Of a stretch of 64,000 nt of DNA, positions 38,378-50,500 are shown piece by piece. Made by a program: the position numbers and the translations under genes. A model generated the notes under the pieces. That model was given only the letters and a program-made list of their open reading frames with translations. It ran no database searches and had not been told where the DNA came from. The stretch spans positions 20,562,871 through 20,626,870 of the forward strand of contig CM048557.1 in the NCBI GenBank assembly GCA_026413225.1. The letters run 5' to 3'. Numbering within the stretch: the stretch's first letter is position 1; every line of letters begins with the position of its first letter. The stretch is from Otis tarda. Its lineage: Eukaryota; Chordata; Aves; Otidiformes; Otididae.

Positions 38378-38383
38378 AATAAA
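38378..38383 (+). terminator. LTR B poly(A) signal in KCNQ1 sense orientation
   Basis: AATAAA with a T/G-rich stretch downstream (TCTGTTTTGCCCGTGACG), the normal layout for LTR R-region polyadenylation. Because the LTR is sense to KCNQ1, it could in principle be used by intronic or read-through transcripts. Confidence 0.55.
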
Positions 38384-38566
38384 TGAATAGTTTTTCCCAA
38401 GTCGAGTCTGTTTTGCCCGTGACGGTAACTTTAAGGATTTCTCCCTGTCCTTATCCCAAACCTCGAGCCGTTTTTCCTTATATTTTCTCTCCCTGTTCTC
38501 TCGGAGGGTGGGGGGAGTGAGAGAGAGACTGCGTAGTCTGGTCCTGATCAGGGCTGAACTACGACA

Positions 38567-41500
38567 GTTATTTTGGAAACACCAACTGTGGATATACCAG
38601 GCAATTTACACACAATTCACCACTTATCCCTTCACCACAATCAGAACATAAATTTTCCCCTAATCATTTTGCTCTTTTGTCAAGTTCAATCCCTGTTTTG
38701 CCCATTACCGCTCCCAATTAAACTCAATCCTTAAGAGTCAGGAGATTCTTGGCAAATTCCCGAGTTCTCACAAGGATCAGGGGAACAAGGAGCAACCACT
38801 ACCTGGCAGTTCACACCTTTGAATCCTTAAGAGAGCCTCGGCCTAAATGACCTTCCAGTGTACGAACCTTTTAACCTGCGGTAGTACTGTCATCAGTTCT
38901 TTCTGTCTGTAAACAGTGTTCGAGTCCCTGTTTGAACCTATCCTTTGCTTTGTTTGAAAGAAAGTGCCCAGAAACAGAAGAAAACAATGTGCTTCCTTTT
39001 GGGTGAAACTAAAAATGTTTTTGGAACTCAATATGTATATATTGTAATGTTAACTCAGAGATATTTTTCAAATATTTCACTTGAGAACATATCAACTGAG
39101 GCAAAGATCATATCCAGAAATCTGTCCTTCTCAAGGCTGTATCCTTTGTAGTGCCAGATGCAAACAAGGACCAGGGAACCAGGCTGGCCAGTGGTTCTGT
39201 TTCTGGTATGCTTTTAGGTCAGCAAAGCTTCATAACAAATGAACGTTAAGTAATTTCATTTGCTACAGGAATATATTTGTATCTAGAGTATAAATAATAC
39301 ATTGTGTGTAATAGACATATTTTTAATTGATATTTATGAACTATGGGTTCCATTTTCATCACTGCTTAGACAACACTGTTCTGCTGGTAATTAAAGGATC
39401 TGCACTTCAGAATTTTGGAAAAAAACCCACCCTGAATAACTTAAAAACAAACCCAAAATACTGAAGAAAAAAACCCCAAACAACAACAACAAACCAAATC
39501 CCTGAAAACTCACTTTTGTGTTCACTGCTCAGTATTACAGCTGATACAGGAAAGTCCTTACCTATTAGAATTATTAATGACTTCTCTAGTGTAGATACTA
39601 AATATTTAGAATGTTCTGATATTACCACATATTGATTTTTCTTGTCAGGCTGTGGTGGGACTTAAATCGTTAATGCTGGTTTAAATCTTGACAGTGAAGA
39701 TGTGGAAAGTTAACCTGTCATTGCATAATTTTCAGGCTTAATTTATTTTTCCCATTTGTTTGTGGTGATGGGAAAATTTATGTTTAAATGTAGTTTCAGG
39801 GTCTACAGTAGCTGAGGTGACAGAGATGGAGGGAGAAAGAAATAATTGAACATATTGAAATAATGTAAGCTGAATAGCTGTGGTTATGTGTTCTTCAGGT
39901 ACTTAGAGCAAGACCATCCTATTGAGTCTCTTGTAAAGACGATCTTGCTAATGGGGAAACTGCCTAAGAATGTTGGACAACTTTTTTGGATTTATTTCTC
40001 TAAAGTCACATAAAACCAAGGCCAGCAAAACTAAATTATGTTTGACCTACACTTTGTTCTCTATTTTCAGTGTCCATTTTTTTTTTTTTTTATTTTGGGG
40101 CAGGATGCTCTGGAAAAGAAAAGGGAAAGCAAACAGGAATGCTAGTGGTCTGTGTCTCATGACTGGACCTCCAAGAACAGTATGCTCAGCTCAAGCAATT
40201 GTGAGCTTTGCCCTGTATTAATGAAACAAGGAACACTTGTAAAAAAGAGAACTGAAAAAAATTTAAGAACTCAAAACTCCCCAAACTATTTCATTAGATG
40301 ACTGAAATTATAAGATAATCGCAACATATCTTAAGACACATTAAACCAGGCAGATGAGAAAATAATTAATATGTAATGATTAATTAAAACTCTAATTTGT
40401 AATGAGAAACTTTTTTCTTCAGCACTGTCAATTTAACCTCAAAAATAAATGCATGCATGATTGAAAATTCAAATGAAAATTGTTCAACAGCATGAATAAA
40501 GTGAAAATCATCCTTAGGCAAGTTGTAAGCATTTGTGTTCCTCTCTTTGGTGAATTTTGAATATGCATTCAAGTTAAACTCTTAGATCTTTCAGCTGATG
40601 AACAAACAAACAAAAAAAAAACAAAAACCCCAATCCTCAAGAAACACTGAAAACTATAGAAAGACTTTTCTAGGTTTTTTTTTGTTTTTTTTTTTTTAAT
40701 ATACTTGGAACATTTTTGGAGGGGAGATCACAGATAATCAATTCCTTATAGCTTCTTGAAAGAAGGGGCATGTCAAATGTATTCTTCATAAGGTTACCTT
40801 ATTGTTCATATCCATTGCTATGCCTTTCCTCCTGTGATACCTAGAAGAGGACTTCATGACACCTAGAAATCCCACTAATCTCTAGGAAATAGTCTGGCAT
40901 TGCCTTTCAATCCCCTATCTGCCTCTTTTTTTGAAGTTTTGTTTATTTTCTTAGACTCCCAAGTTCCTCAGTAGAGAGAGTGTCTTTCTATTCTGGATGT
41001 GCTTGTAGGATGTCTAGTTCAGTGGAGTCCCTGTGCTTCCTTATTGTCCTCTGTGGTTGCAAATGATATATCATCATTTATAAGTGGTTTTTTTTCAAAA
41101 GAAAGCAACACTGAGATGGTGTGTTGGAAAAGCAGCTACATGACAAATTGATAAACTGTCCTTCAAAAAGATTCTGCCGCCTTCTATTTGGTTTGGCGTC
41201 TGTTGTTCAGAGTAACCTGTTCGTAAGACCTCTTCTTAACAAGTGTCACGCAGAAATGACAGCAAAGGGTAGCTTCATTATCCATCTTGTATTGTGTTAA
41301 GCACAATATTCTAGGAATGTGGGAAAAATGCAGTGCATGCAGGTAATAGTCACACGTTGAAAGTTTCAGATGTCATTTTTTCTGTTTTTTATTGTGGTGG
41401 CTTCTAGGGGCATTGACTGCACCTCTGTAGTAATAAAAAAAAAAAAAAAAACCAGGCGAAAGGTGTCTTAAGAACACTTAGAGCTGGCTGCCCTTCCTAG

Positions 41501-44289
41501 CAAAGCAGACTGTATTAATAAGCTTGGCACTCATCTTTTCATGGGTGTATTTTATTGTTTCTACATGTGCATTTGATTACCCAGAAGACCTTTAGTTTCC
41601 TGCCCTGTCAAGGTGGAAAACCGCAACAGCTATAACCATCAGTGCAATCTGACATGCAAGCAGTGACCTTGGACGTGTTGGACTTGCTTCCTTGCCTTAT
41701 TTGGGAACCGCTGGTAAAACGCCATTCAGATAAAACACAAGTCTGAAAGCTGCTCCTGAATAACAGCAGCGTAGTGGTCTGGGGGAAACAATGTCACAAG
41801 CTGCACTTTAAATATTTACGGTTAATGAGTTAACGTTACAAATCTTTTGCAGAAGAAACAAAGGCCGTTTGCGTCAAGAGTGTCCACGTTGTGTATTTAA
41901 ACAGCGTTAGGAAGAACTCGTGTGTGCGAACAATAGCCTGCGATGATAGGACGGATTGTTCATCTGGTGGGCGCTCATCCACCATGAATTGTTACTGAGT
42001 GCTGTCAACCTACCTGGGAGGAATAAATAGGTGTGGCATTCTGCAGATGGACATACTCTTACGTTTTTCTGCTCTGTGGGCTTGAAGGGTTTTTTCTCTT
42101 TGCCCTCTGTAAGTATGGTGTGCCCTGAGCTATTTGCCATTTGCATCTGCAGACCCAAGAGCCTACTACCGCTGTTGGTATTCAGCGGAGTAACCCATGG
42201 TTGCTGTCTTTTTCAGTCTGTGACTGTGGTGTATCTGTGTGTACTCCAGCCCATTCTTCTCTGAGCCCCTGCGTGCGCAGTGTCTTTGTAGCTGATTAAT
42301 TCTGTAAAAGAACTCACTTTGAACTAGTGAATTTGAGCATTTGGTTATCTATTTCACCTAGATTCAGAAGTGCAATGAAGTTAATTTACCTAGAGAGACT
42401 AAATAAACAACAGCATGTGTCAGAGCCAAGACTAAATGAATTATTTTTGGTTGCTCAAAAGTTCCATTAATTGCCCCAGATATGCTGGATATTGTTTCCA
42501 GAGATACCAAACAATGCAGATTTGAGGACATCTCCTTGGGCTATATCTGCTTTTTTTTTTTAAAATTGCCTTTAAGACTTCCTAACTAAAAAATGCTGTT
42601 AGAGAGAGAATTAAAATTCAAAACACCCTGCAAACCTCCAAACATCCTCCCTGTTGAACATTCAATTTCTGAAAATTTCTGCTTCTCTCTTTATTTTTAA
42701 AATTACTGAAAGTGGGCCATGAGAAATATTTTAAATTGGTCACTTTGGCATGCTTTCCCTTTGCAGAAGTGACAGAGCAGGAGGAAAAGAGAAAAAAGTG
42801 AGTTTAGAAGACTAGAAAATGGGAGAGGGAGAAAAGAAAATTATCACCAACCGTTTCTCCCTAAAGTAACAAGAGAGACAGGATTCAGATCCCACAGCTT
42901 TTTGGAAAATGCCCCAAATCTCTTGGGTAGGATTTAGTCACGGTGTATAGTGGGGCACCTCAGAAGATGACAAAGGCAGTCCCTGGAAGCCTACCATTTC
43001 AGACATTTTGTTGCTGCGTTTGAAGATTTGTGACCTGACAGTACACCATGGTGATCTTCTCTGGAAGAATAACTGGTAGTTAGGAAATTCTTACTGCATT
43101 TTTTTTTAACCCCTGCATGCTACCTGACAGGTCTCTCCTGTTTACCCTCAAGGCACTTTGTGAGGACTGCTTGTTACGGTACGTTATGTTGACTCCATTT
43201 TCTCTGGTCTGAAGTGAGTTTTAATCATTAAGCATATTTTTTTAAACTTTTTGTTAGTTTGTGTTTTAACTCCTGAACTTCAGTGTAGCAGCTATTGCGG
43301 TGGGTTGCCATTTTCTTAAGAAAAATATCAAGCCATTTCCTACAAAATTAATGCATATTTTTTATTTTCTGGTCCCTATGAGAGCTGACAAATACTGTTT
43401 CACAGAGGAAGAACTCGGGAGTGACTGTCACTTCCTGCTCTATTTGTCTTAGGCTTGTGAGCAAAGGTAAAAGCACCAATAGCTTTATTCTTACACTAAA
43501 TCTAATGGACTCATTCATGCCAGGATTTCTCTGCTGGTGGAAACAACGGTCACTTTTCCAACTTCCAAAACTTATGGGAAAAGATTTTTAGGATTTTGTG
43601 GGACTCAACTAGCATCACCAGTCTGGCACCATTAATCCTCTGCATCTTTCATGCTAAAAAAGGTTGGAAGTTGCAAAATGCCAGCAGTCTTGCTCTACAC
43701 AGTCAGCCTTCCTGATTGTGTGCTGGCTGATAAGCTGGTAAGTTACTCATCGTATTCCTCCAAACCTATGATTTCAAAGGAGTAGCTGTTGCATCTTTCT
43801 CCCTGATTTTTGGGTTCTGTTGTTCACCATATCACCCCAGACATATAAAACAACAGGATTTAATCCTCCTGGAAATAAGTAGATTAAGTGGGGCTGGTTG
43901 GAGAAGGATGAGGAAGGGGCTGTCTGTCTTAGCATGGAAAATTTTTACCTCTCACTTATATCTTCCTCTAAACTTTATCAAACCAGAGAAGGATGTCTGA
44001 GTCTATTCTGGGTCAAAGCCCAGGAAACTTGTGAATCTTTTTTGCTTGGATTTCTTTAGAAAGTATGCTGTGAACTTTATAACCTGAAGAGTCAATTTCC
44101 AGATGGTTTCAGGCAGATGAATCTTGTGATGCAAGGGATTTCCTTTTTCCTGATTGCTCCATTGCTGGCTTCTTGCCCTTGTGTCTGTGTGGATATAGCT
44201 TTTGAGGATGAATTTCCAGAGCGCTTACAGTTTGTGGCAGTCTTAGCTACAGCAGGACAGTGAAAAGAGTGGTGTAGGCTGTGACTTTT
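38567..44289 (+). other. KCNQ1: KCNQ1 intron 1, no gene
   Basis: The first 300 bases after LTR B (38567-38900) are A/C-rich and look different in composition from the rest; I could not assign them to a repeat family. The remainder is AT-rich with T14 at 40077-40090, A17 at 41435-41451 and small open frames (39407-39628, 41907-42158) without domains. Confidence 0.5.
41435..41451. repeat. A17 homopolymer
   Basis: Uninterrupted run of 17 A with no target duplication or retrotransposed body recognised before it. Confidence 0.9.
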
Positions 44290-44790
44290 TCAACTCTAAC
44301 TGTTGCGTAAAGTCTTTGCTATATTCTTTTTTCGACTGTTTTGAAGATGAGTGCAACACTTACCTTTCTCCAGTTCTTATGGGACTCTTTACCCCACCTC
44401 TGTTACCCACAGAGCAACACAAGTCACAGTGATGTAGTCCGTGCTCTCAGCACCCTCAGACACAACATGTCTGGTCCCATGGCCTTGCATAGGATGAGTT
44501 CTCTCAAGTCATCCTGAACTCGATCGTGATTTCTTCCTGGTAGTTTATCTCCTCCTTGAACCTTGCATCTAAACAGAGAGGTCAGGGAGGCCTTGCTAGT
44601 GGAGACTGAGGCAAAGAGGGCATTGAGTGCCTTAGCCTTATCTGTCTCTGCTGCCACTGAATCACCCACTCCGTTCAGCAATAAGCCCCTATTTCCCTTG
44701 TTTAGTCTTTTACTTCTATAACATAGCAGAAGCAGCTCTTCTGGGTGCCCTTGACATTGCATCCAAGTGTCAACTCCAGCCAAGTTTTAG
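44290..44790 (-). mobile_element. CR1 LINE ORF2 fragment (reverse transcriptase N-terminal region)
   Basis: The minus-strand translation from 44783 to 44424 follows the linker and start of the CR1 reverse transcriptase. It has GLLLNGVGDSV, then KALNALFASVSTSKASL, then a variable stretch, then KAMGPDMLCLRVLR (the family motif is K-S-M-G-P-D..HPRVL). After a break, a second piece (NWRKVSVALIFK, near 44320-44380) continues into the next conserved block. Stops and frameshifts are present, so it is dead. Unlike the other copies it comes from the middle of ORF2 and lacks the CR1 3' end, so the rest has been lost or the piece was moved secondarily. Its upstream end touches the 5S rRNA copy. Confidence 0.85.
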
Positions 44791-44791
44791 G

Positions 44792-44909
44792 AGCCTATGA
44801 CACCTAGTATTTACAAGCTATCTCCCATCCAAGCAGTAACTGGGCCTGACCCTGTGTAGTTTCCAAGATGGGTGATATCAAGTGTGTTCAGGGTGATGTG
44901 ACGATAGAC
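44792..44909 (-). pseudogene. 5S rRNA pseudogene or 5S-derived retrosequence
   Basis: Read on the minus strand, 118 bases cover the 5S rRNA from its first to its last helix strand. The segments are GTCTATCGTCACATCACCC, TGAACACACTTGATATCACC, CATCTTGGAAACTACACAGG, GTCAGGCCCAGTTACTGCTT, GGATGGGAGATAGCTTGTAA and ATACTAGGTGTCATAGGCT. The C-box core GGATGGGAGA is kept, while the A-box is altered (AACTACACAGGG for the usual AGCTAAGCAGGG). Two bases are missing near the middle and about a quarter of positions differ, so it is not a functional 5S gene. It abuts a CR1 fragment lying in the same orientation. The alternative is the 5S-derived head of an ancient SINE such as AmnSINE1, but the retained 3' end of 5S and the lack of a tRNA-like region following argue for a direct 5S copy. 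Confidence 0.85.
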
Positions 44910-47384
44910 CACAAGAGATAAAACCTTAAGAACATTCTGCAATTTCAGAGAGTAAGATAATCCTTCAGTTTCTAAAGGAAATGCGATATAAAATGTAAAT
45001 GTGTGCCTGCATATGGGTATGCTGTGGTTTCCCTTTCAGGCTCTGTGCAGCTCCAGCAGCCAAGCTGTCTTTCACCTTTTAAGACTGGAGGCATGTAAAG
45101 TTTTGACTTGGGACACTAATCTATAAACGCTGGTTCATGGAACTGACAAGTTGACTTTAACATAACTTGAACTATGATTTTAGAAGTATACAGTAAGCTT
45201 AATCTTAATGGAAGAAGTGGCATGGCTAAAGTCTTTAATCCTGCTTTAGTTCTGTCCTTACCCACACAATGAATATAAGCCTTAAACTTGATTCTGAGTG
45301 AAGACAAAACAGTGGCTAATTATTCTGTGTGGGCGCTGCGTGACGTTGTAACAAGTTAGAATGCTGTGTTGTCATACACTGAAATGATTGCAGGTCAGCC
45401 ACTCTCTCTTTCTTTATGATGTGCACAAATACTGGTAAATCTGTGTTTGTATCACTTTGGATTAGAGATCAGAAAATGCACATCTTCCTGTCATTTACTT
45501 GAAGCAAAATGCCATTCACATATTTCACACCAGCCCTTGACTTCTTGTGTACCTGATACAACTTTGAAGATCTTGGCGCTCTGTAACTCTGATGGGCTTG
45601 ACTGCTGCTCAAATGCTCATTTCCTCATTGCATCTTTCCACAACCTGTTACAGTGTTAGCAAGGCCAGAAATAAATCCTGGAAGATCTGTCTCTCATAAC
45701 ATTTGAAAGGTCACGCAGGTTTAAAAAAAAAAAAAAAAGCAAATGAAAACCCCACCACATGCTGGCTGCTTTATAGTAGGTAGAAATGAATTTATCCCAA
45801 TACAGAATGCTCACTCAAGAACTTGTCTTGCTGCAGAGGCTGAGTGGTGCAAAGGGATCTGTGTCTGTGCTTACTGCAGTGGTGGGAGTCTTCATCTCTG
45901 TGTAAGCAGAGATCTCATCCTTGCTTGCACAAAACCCTGGATCGAATGGTGGACTTCCCTAGTGCGTGTGCAACATTAACACACCCTTGCTATTCAGGAG
46001 GTTAATGGAATGGAAAAGGCTTCTTCAGAGAATGGGATGTTTCAGCCCTTTGTTAGCTAAATAACAAAATATTTAGTAAGCAAAAATTGCCTGGCTACAG
46101 TGCTGCACAGTTGTCTTCCCAGATATTGACAGGATTATTCCCTAATACTCAAGCTTGTAATATGGGGTTTTATCTTCAACAGAGATTCTTAAGTCTTCGT
46201 ATACATCTATCTCTTGGGCATTTGCTAGCATAATATGCAAGGAGAGATACGGCGTTATGTGTCCCTTTTGGCACATAAAACTCATCTAAGTTAATATCCT
46301 CTTGTATTTGAGTTACTACTTTGTTTTATCTTTGGCAAATGGAGCCTTGGTCTGCTTGTAAACATACTTGATGCTGCTATAAAGCACTTTTTTCCCTTTT
46401 TTTTTTTTTTTATCAGGTTGTTTTGGCCTTTCACTGTTCTGTTAGGATTACCAGCTGTCTCTCCCTTTCCATTTGTCTCAGATATAAGCTACATGACTTT
46501 GGTGTTTAAGGCCTTCAGCTTATCCAGCCTGTATCACTTTCTCAAGGTCAGAAGGGCAGCTTAGGTACTCTTGCCAACTTTTGCTTTTGTTCCTTTGAGT
46601 GCAATGATCAAGCAAATACTTTCTCCCCTTGAGTGACTCTCTGTAAGCCTCCTCCAAAATATGCAAATTTCTTACTACTTAAACACCTACATAGCTTGTC
46701 AAGTTTCTTCCTAGCTGTCATGACAAAGTAGTTAAACAGTTTCTGATGGGAAACCACAGCCGATAATAAATGTTACATTGTGAGGAGCATCAGTGGTGTT
46801 CATTGTAAGAAAGGAAAATACAGAGATGGATGTTAAAAATGAGGGTGGGAACCTTTGGTGTGGCCAAAGCAGTTTCATTCTTCTGTCCCCACATTCTCCA
46901 TGCCCCCACCCCCAAGTGGGATGTCTCCCCTTTGGTGAGGGGGAATGCCAGGGTTGTCCTCCTCATTTGGAGCCCTTCCCTAGAAGACAAGGAGAGGAGA
47001 ATCTCAGGGATGCATAAGGACTGGGTCAGGGCCTTTCTTGAGGGTTGTCCCAATTCTTCAGGCTTCCCCCTTGACATTACTGACCCAGCAGGGTGCTCAT
47101 CATCAATACCAGGGTGGATGGCCAGCAAGCTGGTGGATGTGCTGGACTTGGGTGGATGCAGTTGCCTTTCTCCCTGCTGAGCAGGCAAGAAACATCTGCA
47201 GCACTGGTGCCCAGGCTTGGTGGTGCTTGCACTGGAAGTACTGAATGGCTGGGCCGTGCTAACTTGAGTGTAAGCCACAGTGGGCAAAGACAGGAGGCAG
47301 CTCTCCCCCTGCCTGCTGGTTTCTTTGGTGCCAAGAGCTGGCCCAGCCGGCATGTGGAAATTTAACAGTGTGAAACTCGCTGTT
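44910..47384 (+). other. KCNQ1: KCNQ1 intron 1, no gene
   Basis: Intronic DNA with an A16 run at 45723-45738. A GC-richer block at 46840-47350 is open on both strands (minus frame 46790-47353, 187 codons), without a recognisable domain, signal peptide or splice context. Confidence 0.5.
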
Positions 47385-47551
47385 AGAAGCTGGGTCCTTG
47401 GGGATCTATCTTCAGCTCTGCATTAGACGTGCTGTATGACCTTGTGCAAGTCAATTAATCTCTCTACTGTACATTTTTGTTTGCTAGCGAATGAAGACAG
47501 TAATTCCTACCTAGTCACAGCTGTGGAAGTTTGTATGCACTTAGGAAGTAG
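47385..47551 (+). repeat. MIR-like ancient SINE fragment
   Basis: The + strand follows the MIR core in order: CTTCAGCTCTGCATTAGACG, GTGCTGTATGACCTTGTGCA, AGTCAATTAATCTCTCTACT, GTACATTTTTGTTTGC, AATGAAGACAGTAATTCCTA, CCTAGTCACAGCTGTGGAAG and GCACTTAGGA. The 'TGTGACCTTGGGCAAGTCACTTAACCTCTC' region is especially clear. Ancient in amniotes and rarely this well kept in birds. Confidence 0.8.
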
Positions 47552-50500
47552 CTAGCATCCTTTCTCTGCCCACCCCCCTGCCCCGAGTTAACCTGACCAA
47601 AGAATGTGCTTGTTGCCTGTGAACTTGCAATGTATAGTATGCAGTATGCTTGCAGTAAAGGTCAGTCTGTAAGAGCAAGGGAACTACCCGAGATCGGGAA
47701 GTATATTGGAGTAGAAGTTATACAGAACTTTAATTTCTTGGTTTGTAACATATTTTTGGAGTATCAGACTTTAATGCACGACTAGTTGATAGCTGGCAAG
47801 TAAGAAGGTGGTAGAATTTTAGGAAAAGGTAAGGTAAGAGAACTAAATACTACTGAATTTCCACAAAATACTGGGTAGGGAAGACCATAGGATGGGAGAT
47901 CTCTTAACATAAATTAATTCACCTACAGCTAGACCTATCTTGTTACAGTGTATATTGCAAAGCATGGAAAAGATGGCCATCTTCAATTTATGTTAATTAC
48001 TTTGGTAGCTCTGAGGTTCTCTATAATCATTAGTGTGTGTGTATGTTTACTGCAGAAAGAGGTGAGCCGTAAATGGCAGTATGAATAGGTTTTCCACTTC
48101 TAATGAACTACAGGCTGATTGTTAATGGTGAAAACAAAATTGTCATTCAAGCCTTCTAATGATGCAGCAACAAGTGGTGGTGGCTATAATGTAAACAGGA
48201 ATACCGGGTTGAATAAACATTAAAAAAAAATACCCCTCAACAACAAAAAAAGAAACTTTCCAAGATGTCTAAAGACTTTTTATGGACAGTGTTTTTGCTG
48301 GTGCAGTGCTGCAGTTGCCTCTGTACAGTGTTGGTTTTGTACCCTGTAACAGACACGTCTGCCTAAATGATATATAGGAGATGAACCAGACAGTATGCTC
48401 ACATCTGCTGCTCCTTCTCCCATGGTCACATTAAAATAAATAAATTTTAAAAAAAAGGGAAAAAAAAGAAAAATTTAAAACTTATTTCTTTTTAATCTTT
48501 TTATTTTCTTAGACAGCAAGTTCATTAATCAGCACAGCTATGCTGGGGCCAAGCATGCCTTCCTGAACATAGAGGAAAGTTTGTTTGATTTTCTGCTGTG
48601 ATTAATGAAACAAATTTTCTGAAGGAATAGATTTAAGGAAGACATTTTCATGAGAGACCTGAAAGTCCTATTTCAGAATGCAGCGATTTTTAACCAGAAT
48701 GCATTGCTTTTGAGCTGTGTGCCTTTTAGATATTCTTGTAGGAGAAACCATTCCTAAGTTTCTTAAGAGGGCTTTGACACAACTAACCTTGGAAGTGTGT
48801 GAGTAGTGACATGTAATGAAATATGTGCAGTACCCTCCTGACCTGTTATTACTGGAAAATGTCTGCCATAAATACTTTCTACCGTGATATGAATTTTTTT
48901 AATGACAATGCAAGAAGCTTTTGAAAAGCTGTGCAGTGCTGTAACAACGGGATTTTTGTCACATTGAAATAATATTTAGTGGCTTATGAAGGGCAGGATC
49001 AGGATATCCATTGAAAAACACTTCAATATAAAAGCATTTGTCTCAAAAGAAAACTTACTGTAGATAATTCTCATTTTTCTCTGAAATGTACAATTTCCAT
49101 TTTTTTATGGAAAAAAGGGAGTGGAAAAGGCTTTTTTCTTACAATTAATGTCTGCTATTTTATTGTCTAACCCAGAAAAAGGGAAGGATAAAAAAATAGA
49201 AACAATTTGTATAGAAAATTTAAGTTTAAAAAGTTAATGTCCATGCAAGCGATGATTACTTTTACCAGCTTTAGTTTTGTGTACTATTTTATGTTCTTAA
49301 AAAATAAATGCATAAATAAAATAAAGCTGTCACTCATTTTAATAAAACAAGGGTGCCTTCTCAAATGCATCAAGTACCAGCAGACCAGACTGGCGCTGGG
49401 ACCTCAGCTCTCCTTGGCAGTGGGGGCAGGAACCTGCTGGCAGTGGCACTGGTTGCCCGTGAGCTCTTCTGAGAGACCCTGCTGCTGCGCTGGGGCCTCC
49501 CTCAGGAGCCTTCCTTCTCCCATCCCTGCGACAGACTTTCTCTCTTTCTTCACAGAATCGTTTTTCCCCCAGCTCTTATGAATGTTCAACTTCTAACGCT
49601 TTCAATCGCCAACCTGTTCCTGGGCTCCTACCTCTTAATCATGACAGGGAACAGCAGAGGTTCGTCCGACAATTTGCCTTATGTAAAGGAGTCAGTCTCA
49701 GAAAAAAACCAGAAATCTTTCAAACAGGTGACTTTTCTTGATTAAAAACGAGCCTGTTTCTGGAAGTCTTTACTGTGGGAGTGATAATATTATTTTAACA
49801 TACGCTTAAGTGGCTGAGGTGAATGAGAAACATGTCTCTGTGTCAACTTGAGCAAGGCACAAAAACTTCATGGATCACTTTTAAAAGTTCAAGGATTGTT
49901 ATTTCAGGCAAAGGAGCTTCTCACTGTTCAGAATAATTGTATTTTTTTCTGTTAAAGTCTGTTGCAGAGGGGCTTTTGTGACTTCACTGCTCAAACATAA
50001 ATATTTTTATGTGCTCCACTTATTTCTTTACCTGTAGTGCTAGTTTTTTCTGAGCTCAAATGAGAGTCTGGAGCCAGAATTCTACTGAAAAGAATATATT
50101 TTTATTACAAAATCGTGTTCTCCCATAAATCCCTATCAGAGATGGACGATGTGAAATTGCCCCCTCCTTCCCAGTTAAGAGTTCACATCAACAGAATTCG
50201 TTAGGGTATCTTGTGGTACCATGATTTTCTTTTGGTATTTGTTGAGTAATGGGAAACAGTATGTAAAAGGAAATCTGGAAATGTGAAGTTTATGCATTAG
50301 TTGTCCTTAGGTTCTTTTTTTTTTTTATTTTTTTTTATTTTTTTTTTTTTGAGACCCATTGTAATAACTGTGATTATTTTATGGGGAAAGACACCTTGGG
50401 CATGGGAAATTGGTATTTATTTGTTTACTTTTAAAAAGTTATGGCCCTTTGAGCAGCACATGATCAAAATCTATGTCACCATCTGCTGTATTTACCTAAG

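Larger units (their letters stand above)
37424..38566 (+). mobile_element. Complete solo ERV-L-like LTR (copy B), sense to KCNQ1
   Basis: The 1143-bp LTR starts TGTCGTGGTTTTG and ends GAACTACGACA, with perfect 6-base inverted termini TGTCGT/ACGACA. A TATTTAA box lies at 37597-37603 and AATAAA at 38378-38383. Between them is a GC-rich stretch with degenerate 'CCGTGGAGGA...GGAGCAG' units (about 37930-38190), which is why several long but meaningless open frames exist here on both strands. The U5-like end is GTGGGGGGAGTGAGAGAGAG. It closely matches copy A (1-593) and the inverted copy C (51518-52645). The flanks are GCTAA and GTTAT, which do not form a convincing target duplication (3 of 5 match), unlike the other LTRs. 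No gag, pol or env follows. Confidence 0.96.

Noticed and set aside
38568..38663. Short minus-strand frame with a CxxC-x8-CxxC pattern
   Set aside because: Only about 30 codons between stops, with no further similarity to a zinc-binding domain; likely chance.
46790..47353. Minus-strand frame of 187 codons outside any recognised repeat
   Set aside because: No domain, signal peptide or splice context; the opposite strand is also open for 116 codons, typical of a GC-rich patch. It would need transcript evidence.
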